Of a DNA stretch of 64,000 bases, positions 33,626 to 44,800 are shown in pieces. A program made the translations under genes and the position numbers. The DNA comes from Nectonema munidae (lineage: Eukaryota > Nematomorpha > Nectonematoida > Nectonematidae): contig JAUIRK010000157.1 of assembly GCA_030549495.1 (NCBI GenBank), forward strand, positions 179,001 through 243,000, in the 5' to 3' direction. Within the stretch, counting starts at the first letter, position 1; each line of letters opens with the position of its first letter. Under the pieces are notes generated by a model, which was not told the origin of the DNA, made no database searches, and saw only the letters and a list, made by a program, of their open reading frames with translations.

Positions 33626-34870
33626 AAAATGAATTTTGTAAAAAAATATAAACTAGTCTTATAAATTTAGGTATGCGCTGAATACACTCTATTTTAAAGG
33701 ATTGCTTGAATATTTGGTCTCCTGTGGTATTTCCAGACCAGTAATTTCGTCCCTCCCAAATTTTTAGGATGTGCGCCCCTGGTATCACGCTAGTGCTCAA
33801 ATGGTTAAATTCATAAGTGTTGCTGGCTCTTAATAGAAAACAGCACAGAAATTTCGCAGCGGGAAGACTGTGCTCATTTACATGTTTATTTATCATCAAC
33901 ACAGATATGCAATTGCAGTAGTATTTTTGTAAAAGAATTCATTCTTTGGTAAAATTATTGGAATGCAATGTAATAATAAGCTTGGGACTTTTTGACTTAT
34001 TCTTACTTCAAAGCCTCAATGCTTATCTTGAAAATTCACAATTAGAAAAATATGACTGGGTGGGGGGGGGGGGTGATGTACTTGTCACACTCTATGTTAA
34101 ACCTCATTCAATCGATGAATGAGCGGCAGCCATTTTATAGAATATTTTGCAACGTTGCTAGCTATATCCACAGGTGCCCTGAATTGTGAAGGCGTTTCTT
34201 GCTTAATCCCGGATTCAGAAAAGTGAATTCTGTTGCCATCCGGAGAAAAGCTGTAGGGAAATTCTATGCTAATTTTTTTACATTTTATTATAAAGAAGCC
34301 CCTGCAATTGAGTTGGAAGGAAAATATCCGACTCACATTTTGACACCAAGTACATAAATATCTGACTCCGACTTCAAATATCTTAATAACTTTAACGCCA
34401 ACTGTTCGCTTCGCATTACGATTACCCCATATGCTTACAAAAATTAAACTATTTTTTAAAAATAATTCAAAAATATTAGTGATGTACAGATCCCAATTTT
34501 TTGATTGATACCGATCCTGATTCCGATTATCTTGATTCTTTGAACTTATGTATGTTTTTGTCCAGTTGCATATAGGTGATGAATATGTATAAATATAAAA
34601 TGTTACGTTTACATTTAAAAAAGCTAGATAAAGAAGTATTCTAACGAAATTGAAATCGTAGCGAATTCTAGTATTTATTATAACTGTTTTATCGTTCTTA
34701 ATTTTGAAATGTAACGCAAATCGGTCAACACTAAAAATCATTTTAATAAAAACGCACTCTGACTCCTAAATTTTTCTAAGTAACGACTCCGACTCCAAAT
34801 TCGACCCATCCCTTTAAAATCTCCGACTTTGATTCCCAAGCCTTGGATATAATGTATATCATTTGGGTTC
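33626..34870. other. Repeat-derived stretch, no gene
   Basis: Contains a short G run near 34061-34074. Positions 34480-34545 (GTGATGTACAGATCCCAATT and the ATTCCGATTATC motifs after it) resemble hAT-type dispersed repeats. Positions 34345-34370 and 34760-34850 contain GACTCCGACTCC-type motifs. The long minus-strand frame at 34097-34741 runs through these and is not considered a gene. Confidence 0.5.
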
Positions 34871-34879
34871 AGTTTAAAT

Positions 34880-35205
34880 TTATCCAGGTAGGTTGATCTA
34901 ACAGGAATTGGCAAACTTTTTACCTATCGACCACTTTATAGAAAATTTGTCTTCTCATCGACCCCCACCCCCTCATAGAAATGTTTCATAAAAACAATAA
35001 TCAATGTGCAATAATTAAGAGAAAAAATACAAATAAAATGTTTCATATATCCTATACTATACAATGTCCAAAGCTATGTTTTAAAAGAAAAAGGGAGATT
35101 TATTACTACTATAAAGCACAATTTGGTAAGTTTGTCTATCTTATCCACCCTTAAAGATCTGTTATCGACCCCCATGGGTCGATATCGACCACTTTATTAA
35201 AATTA
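34880..35205. mobile_element. Possible hAT-type MITE
   Basis: The left part (AACAGGAATTGGCAAACTTT, TATCGACCACTTTATAGAAA) and right part (ATCGACCCCCATGGGTCGAT, ATCGACCACTTTATTA) hold related ATCGACC motifs. This suggests a non-autonomous element or an internally repeated one. No perfect terminal repeat or target duplication was found. Confidence 0.35.
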
Positions 35206-37479
35206 ATTTCATAAGTTATGAAGTATAGAGTAAAAAATGGTAAAAATCTCTAATCCTGAAGATGAATTTACTCATCTATCAAATATTTTGTTGCGAAACA
35301 ATAAGTACTTCTCAGAATTACGAAACCAATTTGAATTGCATTCAAGATTTTTAGTATTATACAGAAGATTAGGTCACGTCCGTAATTCTAGGTAGGAGTG
35401 TAAAGAAAAATACAAGGGAAGCAGTGGCTCTTATTCAAAAAATATATACTTAGTGCGTGCTCTGTATATTTTTTCAACGACTTCTTTCTATAGATGTTAC
35501 TAATTATTTTCTTAATCTATGAATATATTGATATTTTATTACTGCTCTAGCTAGAAAAAATTAATTCAGAAACTCGGATAAACTTTATTTTTAACTTTTT
35601 TCCTTTTTTTACTGATCTCTTCTCTGTAAAGTTTAAAAAGGCCTTTGCACTCTTATTTTTAAAGTATGAGCTGCAATTTCACCATTTTAACGTAGAACCG
35701 AACTCTAAGCCAACAAATTTAAAGCATGATTTGCGTAGTCATAAGATATCCTAACATTTTTAGTGTGAAAATATAAATGTATTTTTTAGCAAAATTATAA
35801 AATATTGCTTACCATAAAATAAATATCATAAATTTCAAAAATTCAATTTTTAAATTGACTATATTAGAAATTTTAGTAAAGAATATATTTTTTTGTTTGA
35901 TATTATTATGCATAAAGCTTAATGAGAAAAATAGTAAAAAATTAATGATAAAATTTTGAAACATCAAAATTAAAATTTTATTTTTTTTATAAAATGTTTG
36001 AAGGTGAATGTGTGCTCCATACTTTTTCATTTTTAAGAATTTATTTTTCTAAATTTTTTGTTTTTTCGCCAAAAAGATTTTATCCAATATTTTTTAGGAG
36101 TAAAATAAGCTCAAAAGCTTGTGATAAAGGGGGTGCATTAAAACTTCTGAGTTAAAAAAAAGACTGCATATGTTGGTCTCCAACATTGAACACATCACCT
36201 TCTCTATTCTATGTATCGCCTATTTCCGTCAATAATAATTAGAAGCAAATAGAATCATTGCCAATGATACAAGAAGGCTCATTTTCAAAACTTGTTATCA
36301 TATAGATGTGAACAGAAGGAAATTTACGTCAAGGATAACCTAATATTTCATAGCGAGTAGGTTTCAACAATAAAACACAAAATTTATGCATGTTTCTAAA
36401 ATTGTATACTTTGTGTGTGTGTTTGTGTTCAAAAGAAAGAATTTTTAATGCAAATTCTACATGATATTGTTTAGCAGGAGTTTTTTTTTCCATAAAACTT
36501 ATTAAAATTTTGAATATTTAGGCATAAAATGTTCGAACGCGTATTCAACTCCTATTCACTCGTGTCACTTATAAAATGCATTAAAATAAGCGGTCTACTC
36601 GAGATTTCCTTTTATTCTTTAATTTTTAATTTATTTTAACCATCTTGCAATTCATTTGATAAAAAAAGCAGATTTTTAATTAAGAATCTTATTATGATGA
36701 AGCATTTTCCTTTCATGAATAAGTAGAGTAATGGGCGTTAAAAGTTGATTTTTTTTATTATTTTATAATGTATATTGCAACATGACTATGTTGTATGATA
36801 AAGAAAATATTTATTTATTTATGTTAGAGGAAAATAATAAACACATTTAACTAACATGCCGACCAACCAACTTACTTACTAACTATCTGTTAACTAACTG
36901 ACTAACTAATTAACTGATCAATTAATTAACTACCTGCTTTATTAACTGACTAATTAAATACGTCTCTATATAACTAGCTATCTGCTTAAACGAACTAACT
37001 AGTTGATTGAAACTCCTACTAAAAGTTTAAATTTTGTTAGAAAAACATTTTATATGAAAAAGCTTGAATCGTAAAAATAAAATATATAACTTAAGCACAT
37101 CAAAGGTCATGGCGGCTTAGAGATGTAGCATAAGAATATCATGTAAATAAAATGGAAAAAGAATAATGTCTATAAAAATGGCATTTTATATAGGATACTA
37201 ACACAACAACTAACAGGTAAATACAAGCATTCGTTAGTTAAACTTTGAGAATCGCACATCATAGGAAGATAAAATACATATAAACTATAATTTTCAACGT
37301 AATTCTATATATTTAAACATATTATTTTCTATGAGCCTAAGTTGGAAAATTTAGACGCAAAGCAATTTTTGTTAACACATTCATATACATAGTTATTTAA
37401 GAAATGACGAGAGAGAATATTTTTAACAAGACTTATTGAATCAGAATCTTTAAAAAGAAGAATGAAAAACCCATTCTAT
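35206..37479. other. AT-rich stretch with AACTAACT-type simple repeat
   Basis: Positions 36840-37010 are a degenerate (AACTAACT)n tract. The remainder has no recognisable gene or repeat. The 73-codon minus frame at 35809-36030 is low-complexity. Confidence 0.5.
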
Positions 37480-39060
37480 AACTTACAAATTTTATACTTC
37501 AATGAGTTTGTTTTACTTTTAGGGTATCTATAACTTGGCCCAACTATATGACGAAAGTTATGCAAAGAAAAAGCTTCAATTTTATAATTATAACCAAACT
37601 AATCATCAGAGAAAATACTAGGTAAAACTTGACACCTGAATTTAAATAGAAAACGTGAAAGATGTAGATAATATAGATCTTTAGAATATTATTTTTTATA
37701 AAACAACTTAGAAGTATGTGAACAGTGCGGCTTTTTAAAGACTACTCCACTTGTCTTTTTTTGAGCGGAACGTATTTCTTTGTTTGGTGTATACCCCCAT
37801 TTGACAAAACTGTAAAGAAGGTGAGACAGTAATAGACATTTATAGAGTAGAAATTTGGTCTCAACAGGAAGTATACTACGAAGTTGTTTCAGCTACTTAG
37901 ATTTAACTGTAGGGAATTAGAAGAAAACCATTCAGTTAATTTAGAAAAATTGCCAATCAAAGAGGAATCATTCATGGGAACCAAAATAGTAATATCATCA
38001 GCATAAAGATATAAATTTTTAAATAAGTTAATTTTTGCTATATCATTGATATATATCGAAAACAATAGGGATTCTATAATGGAACCTTGAGGTAGCCCTC
38101 ATTTTTTGAATAAAAAATTTGAACACTAACACAATGTTGTCTATTAGATAACATAAGAAGGAAAAAAACTAGAGATTTATTAGAAAATCGATATAAACGT
38201 AATTTTTCAACAAGGATAGAATGGGAAATGCAGTTGAAAACCTATGAAGATGGACATCATACCTATATTTTTATCAATATGATCAAAAACATCATTAAAA
38301 AAAGAGAATGAAGAAGTTGAGTAGAATGATTGGCCCTGCCTTATTGGCTGTGATATAACAATACATTATGAGAAAAATATAGAAAAATTTGTTCCTATAT
38401 TAGTTTTTCAAAAACTTTAGAAAGAGACGGAAATGACTTGGACCCTTTCTTGTAGATAGGTAAAACTTTAGACATTTTGAAAAATTCAGGAAAGATGGAA
38501 AATTTAATGCATGCATTGAAACCAATTAGTACAACTTGTGCAATAAAATAGCAAAACTAGTTTTATTATTTTAGAGCGAAATTCCAAAAATATCATCAGT
38601 ATTGTTGTTTTTCTGTCTGTTTATCACCTCCAGTAACTCGAGCTCTGTAAATTTTAGAAAATTGAATGAAATTTTATGTTTAACAATATATATACAATAA
38701 TCATATAATTTTGTTTTTTCATGAGCCTCAGTAAAGTATTCATTAGAAGCATTTTCAACTGAAAGATCATCACATATTAACTTATCGTCTATTTTTAGTG
38801 ATTTTAGATTTAGATTTGACCAGGTTTTTTAATAAAAGTTGAATTAAGTTTTTAAATTTTAATGAGGGTCTTTATTTTGTTTTTATACATATTTATTACG
38901 AATATCTTTATTTTGTTTATTGCTTTTAATGTATTTGTGATATAATGTATCCCTGATTCCAATAGATACAAGTAAGCCAGGTGTCATCCATGTGTTAACA
39001 CAACTTTAAATTTTTTTGTTAACTTTATGTTTAACACATTCAGTACACGCTGTTATTTGT
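37480..39060 (-). pseudogene. LINE reverse transcriptase region, decayed
   Basis: The minus strand carries, in order from about 39050, an HGWHLAYLYLLESGI-like linker (family TPGLLVSIRxRD) and a KINKIKIF/NMYKNKIKTLIKI segment. RT blocks follow near 38470 (VLPIYKKGSKS and FEKLI-like), 38330-38210 and 38115-37970 (EGYLKVPL, NPYCFRYISMI, then KIYIFMLMILLFWFP, a decayed YADDxxI block). All are broken by many stops. The order is that of CR1/jockey ORF2. The two short ORFs just upstream on the same strand (39632-39078) may be part of it. Confidence 0.7.
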
Positions 39061-39077
39061 TATACAATTAATACCTT

Positions 39078-39632
39078 TCAGACAAAAAAGGAGACAGTTT
39101 TTGTATCTTCAAACTTGTAATTCTTCTCCTTGAACAGTGTTTTTAGATTTTTATTATTATTTGCATCAGAAGATCGCAAAATTAGAGAGTCATCTTTTGT
39201 TCTTTTAAATTTACTAAAACACAACCTTTCACATGCTGGATTCAATTTATTTTGAACTGCTTTCTTCATCTTTATCAAAAAACCTTGGGATTATCAGCGA
39301 CAATGATGGATTAAATGCAAAATTTGAGGGTGTTCTTTTTGTTTTAACAGCATCAGAAAATGTTTTCTAGGTAATGTATCTTTATTCAGGATTAGATTAT
39401 GACAGCTAATATGAATATTTTCAATCAATAAATTGTTTTTTTCTTTCAAATTTTTATCTATATCTTTTAATTTTGTTGAAATATTTAAAACATTGTTTTT
39501 TTCAAAATAATTTAACTTTTCTAATAGATACACTGTTGTATTTGTCAAGGTTTCTTTGGAAACTTTTAAGGAATTCAAAGATTTTGAATTTATCCGCTTG
39601 GCCAAATTTATAACTTTGTGAATTTCGTCCAT
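39078..39632 (-). pseudogene. Two lysine-rich ORFs, probably LINE-associated
   Basis: Frames 39632-39294 (112 aa, helical, KLKDIDKNLKEKNNLLIENI) and 39278-39078 (66 aa) lie directly upstream of the LINE RT remnant on the same strand. They could be the broken inter-domain part of the same ORF2, or unrelated. I recognise no endonuclease or zinc-knuckle motif in them. Confidence 0.35.
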
Positions 39633-39639
39633 ACAAATA

Positions 39640-41589
39640 GATTATAAATTTTGAAATGAAATGTGTAAAAGATTTAGTAATTTATTGGGTCTGACTAATC
39701 CCTCACGTACAGGTGTGAAAAATTGAAAATAAAAGAAGACTTGTAGTGATACTTTAGAAATAATCTTCAACTTTTATATATTGAGATAATGCTAAGGTGG
39801 ATTTTTTCAATAGAAGACATTTTAAACTTGAGTTGAAAGGAATTATCGCGAAATAAATGACTAGTAATTAAGCAGAAGTTTGCTAGTCGTTCATTTAGTT
39901 AGTTATTTAAATGAGTTTTTCACTTAGTTAGTTTTAATTAGTTTTAAAAAATGCATTTATTTTTTTCCTTTAACATAGACAAATATAAAGGAACTCTTTT
40001 CAAAAAATACATTTTCTAAAAATAAAGGAACTTTTAAAGATCGGGGGGGGGGGGATAAAAAGTTAAATCAAATTATCACTTAAAATTTTTTATGAAAAAG
40101 CTAAAAACACAAATCATACCACACTTATTGCGGAGGAGAAAAATCAACAATGTGTGGAAGTATTGAATCAATAGGATCAAACCGATTACTTGTCTCTTGT
40201 CGCCACATAAACTCAAACATATGAATCCACTATACCTTTGTGAGTGCCATATTATCTTTTTTTATTTCACTTTTCTAAAGTCTTTCAATATTTTCGATCG
40301 TAGCTCCATTGGTAAGATTGACAAAGTTAATTTTTTTTTGTCATTAAAATTTTTTCAGCCATATTTTTATTATAATAAAAATTTGGGGGAAGAGAATCAA
40401 TAAGTACAAAATATTCATCTCACAACATGTATAAGATGACTTCTATATTTGCTTGATATTTTATCAATAAAACTTTGCGATCTATCATACATAAGGTAGA
40501 TAGTACATCAAATATATCCAGGTCACAATCTTAATTATTCTATACGTGTCATATTTCGAGTACATCAACTCTGCAAACATCACTTATTTGCTTATTCTGA
40601 TTTGATTGGATGAAAGATATTTGAGTATTATCTGCGATATAACTTGTATTTCTCTTGCAGTGAATGTGTTATTGTCTGGGTCATTAATTTTTAATAAAAA
40701 AATGCTATTTTCTTGACTCTATAATAAAAAAACTTTTTTTCATTTATTTCACCAAAATTTTGACTTGAAAAAATTTTTAAAGCTTTGTAGCTAACATGTA
40801 GTTTTTATTTTAAGATGGTTATTTTAGTTATAATTTAGTTTAAGTATTATTTAATCAAAAAAATTGGTTTTCAAATATTTATTTTAATCAAGTAGAATAA
40901 AAAATTTTTTTTTGACTAAAAAATAAATACGCTTTTTTTTATAATTTGCGTTAGATAGTTTTTTTTTGAATTAAAGTTATTTAAACTGATATTGAGAATG
41001 TATTTAAAACTTTAAAAAGTATTTATTCTACCTCACTTGATTCCGAAAGGATTTTTTAGTTGCTGGACTTTTTATCACAAAATTTAAATCGAAATTAAAA
41101 TATTTTTAAATAATAATTAGATATTTAATAGTTCAATAAAATTTAGTCATATACACTTATAAAGGCAGTTTTAAAATCTCAAGAAATCACCAAAAAAGAT
41201 ATTCTACATCGTAAAAACCGTAATAAGAAAAAGTTATAAATATTAAACTCTAATCTCCCTCCCCTGACATTAAACTATTGCGTAATTATTTTGCTACTTT
41301 TTCTTTTTATTCCTTTTTCATAATATTCTTTGTTCAATTACAATTTTTCAAACTGCATGGGCTCAAAAATCGCCATACATAGATTAAAAAAACAATTTAT
41401 TAACAAAAATTAAAATCTTAATAGAAATGTTCTCCTTAACTTTGGATATCGTCTCATTATTCTTGTCGTTAAAACGAGGTAGAAACTTGGAACAGCCAAA
41501 AATGAGATTTTCTTCCTTTTTTTTTGAAAAGATAATGGTAAACATATTGAAGTTGTTGCATAAATACTTATAAAGAGTCATTTTCTGTG
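39640..41589. other. AT-rich intergenic stretch, no gene
   Basis: A 10-G run lies near 40043-40052. Nothing else was recognised. This is the region upstream of the iron-regulatory-protein gene and could hold its promoter and untranslated first exon, which I could not identify. Confidence 0.35.
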
Positions 41590-41700
41590 AGTATTATGAC
41601 TCGGATTCCGACGTGTGTAGATTAGAGAAGTCGGCGTTGAATTTTTGTATGTACTTCGAGTTGGACTCAGCGAGTTGACCTTCGGACTCTGGAACCCTGG
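41590..41700. repeat. GACTCC-rich repeat end
   Basis: Contains GACTCGGATTCCGACGTG and ends CGGACTCTGGAACCCTGG. The same flavour of sequence (GACTCC ... CAACCCTG) is at 1570-1605, 34345-34850 and 52250-52270. It is probably one family of non-autonomous hAT-like elements. It lies about 100 bp before the first coding exon of the IRP2-like gene. Confidence 0.5.
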
Positions 41701-41849
41701 TTTAAGTATCTTGATTTGTAGATGAAAAATCAGGTCCATCTTAAAAATACCAAAGTAGATATGTGAAATCTATGAAACTGCTTTTTTTATTTTTAGATAA
41801 ACTATAGAAGGTTGTTCTGCTGTTGAAGGTTCTTGCTTTGGCATTCAAA

Positions 41850-44800
41850 ATGGTATGCTTGGCAGAATGCATAAGTTCTATCAAAGAAAATGATAAAAAT
41901 TATGATTTCTTTGACGTCGTTAAATGGTTAAACAAACAGGATAAAAAATACGTCTCTCTATACTGTAAATTTCTTTTATTTATTTTCGTTGAAAAGATTC
42001 CTTATAAATATAATATTTGTTTTTGAAGATTCTTTGCCGTTTGTTTTACGAATTTTTTTGGAATCCGTTCTCAGAAACATTAATGAAGATTCCATAAAAA
42101 CTCAGGATGCTATTAACATTTTGCTTTGGTGTAAAAGTGATCCTAAGTTATCGATTCCTATCAAGCCATATAGAGCACTCTTTCAGGATTTCACGTAAGC
42201 TTTCTTCTCCATCACCGAGTCATCATTTTTAGCTCTAATTTGTATGTTTAAAATTTTGAATCACATAAATCTTTTTGAAATTGAAGGTACAGGTAAGCGT
42301 AAATTGAACTTGGAGTGGTTTCACCGACAAGTCGCAATTGCAGCGTTTGTGTCGAACAAGAAGGGTTGATGCCGGATCGTAACCGTGGCCTTGGGGTATT
42401 GAAGCCAAGTATCTAACCACCTTACCTACGCCCCCAAAACATAAGATATGCTTTGAGTTAATTTTTATAAACTTATTTAAATAGAAAAAATGGTGACATA
42501 CTTTCAGAATCTTTAAGATAAAAAGTATCTTTTTCCAAAAGAAAGTAGATCTGTCAGCACTGAATTAAACACCAAAAAAGCTCAGCCAAATACTAGAAGA
42601 ACATATTGTTTCTTTTTCTTCAGGGAAATTATATAGGTAGTATAGCTACAATCAATTTTTTATATATTAATAAAAAAAAGTTGAAGGAGCGGAGCCAGAC
42701 ACTAAAATATTTCTGCTGCGTAGTCTGGAGCCACATAATTTTTTTCTGGCTCCAAAACCTTGGTCAGAAGAATTGTGTATAACTTTGTTAGTTAGAACAA
42801 AATGAGAGTAGTTATCAATACGAAGTAATGAACTGATCTATTTATTTTTTTCGATTTCAAAGATTAAAATACCAAGTATTAATTTTTGCGACGCAAAATA
42901 CTCCCGACTCCTGCAGGTTATAGTTGACTCAAAACCTAACATTTCACAATACATATTGGGTAAATAGAGTTACTTGTGTATCCTGAAAAGTGAAGCTACT
43001 CAAACAAAACATGTTTTATAGAAAGGATATAAGGAGCAAATGACACTTTTTGAGATTCAATGCTGGCTTCAAAAGCAAGTAATGACTAACTAATAACAAT
43101 GTCTAACGTAAATCTTGCATTCCATGTGCACTTTTCTCCTAACTAACCTATTAACTCATGGATGTATAATTTTTTTATGTTTTCTTAGATGTCTGCCGAC
43201 TTTCATTGATTTAGCTGTTTTACGAGATCATGCAGTAAATATTGGAACAGAGGCGCACAGCATTGAATCTTCCTGCCCAATTGATGTGATCATTGACAAT
43301 AATACATATGTTGACATGTCTAAGGTGTAAGTATGATTTTTGAATTTTTTAAAAAATCATTAAATCATTGAAGTAATCTATCTTCGAAGATTTTCATTTT
43401 CCAAAAATGAACTCGCATTATATTTTAACTTGAGATCCTGGCCCAAAGATAATATGAAATTTAATTTCTTTGTATATCATCTAGTCCAGTGTTTCTCAAC
43501 CTTTTTTTCCCAACGCCCTCTCTAGACTTTTTTTATTTTTGTACGCCCCCTTTACCAATTGAAATCATACCCCCATATAATTATCAAAGAATGAATTTGA
43601 TCTCATCGATACTGAGCATCACATATTTTTATTGTGCTTTAAATTTTAATATATTCATTCTTCCAAAAAACTATAGTTTCTCCGCTTTTAAACATTAGTT
43701 GAAAAAAAAATTTAAAATTTTTATTAGTGCGATTTTTGACATTGTTTTTTTGCCACTATTTTTTGAACACGCAGTTCAGTGCCAGAAATCGGGCAGCGTA
43801 AATAATTTTCTATGCTGAGTCTGTTTCTTGATTTTGTTTTAATTGAAAATAAAGCCGAAAACGCAGCTCCACAAAGAAAAGTAGATCCGAAGAGGACTAA
43901 AACCTTGAGAGCTTTGCTGGCAAGTTTGGGGTAGATGGGATGATATTTTATCCAGAAAGCTTCAAGATCCAGTTCTTAAAGGTATTTTCAGCGTTATAGT
44001 TAAATTTTAATTCAAGAAACTCTTTTTGGGCATCATCTCGAACATTTTCAATCTCAGATTGGAGGGGATTTATTATAAATTTCCAGTCTTGCCGATTTTT
44101 GTCTACATCCAGGAAATATCTAATAAATTCTTCTTTCAAATTTTCTAAATGTGTGGATATTTGTTTTTTGAAATCACAATTTAAAACATTTTGATTCAGA
44201 ACCAATTCCAAAGTTACTAAAGTTCGATGCATTCCCTTGCTGAATCCGATATTTCCAGAGATCAAGTTTAGCCATGAACGTTCGAATTGCATCATGGTGA
44301 GTCAAAATATTGATGTTTTTCCCTTTCAGTTTAAGATTTAGAGTATTTAAAGCTTTAAAAACATCCACAAGATAAGCGAAAGAAAGTTGAAAAGCATATG
44401 ATTAAAATCTTACATAAAGATCTTTTTTCTTTTGTGTATTAAAAAAAATTTCTACCTCGTTACGTAAATCATAAAGCCTCGCCAGCATGTTGCTTTTCGA
44501 TAACCAACGTGTTTTTGTGTAAAAAAGCAAGGCACGGGTCTCTCATTCCATATCTTCGCACAAAAGCTTGAAGAGACCACAATTCAAGGCTCCACTTTTA
44601 ATAAAGTTGACAATATTGATGGCGCAATGTAAAACGTCATTTAATTCTGAAGGCAAAGCTCGAGATGCTAAAGCTTCCCGATGAATTATACAGTGTGTAA
44701 TTGAAATATCTTTATTCTTTTCTCTTAACATAGCAGTGAAACCAGACTGATAGCCAAGCATAGGTGGAGCTCCATAAGTACACACGCCAGCAAGTGAATC

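Noticed and set aside
34097-34741. 214-codon minus-strand ORF, the longest uninterrupted frame in the window
   Set aside because: It runs through repeat-like DNA (GATCC/CCGAT and GACTCC motifs also seen near 15.4 and 41.6 kb), has no protein-family motif, and its composition follows the repeats. I take it as a chance frame.
36840-37010. AACTAACT tract considered as a regulatory array
   Set aside because: It is an imperfect simple repeat with no fixed spacing or dyad, and slippage explains it.
41952-42028. Alternative first-exon donor at 41951 (TAC|GTCTCT)
   Set aside because: It would leave phase 0, while the only usable acceptor (ending 42028) needs phase 1. The donor at 41964 (T|GTAAAT) fits.
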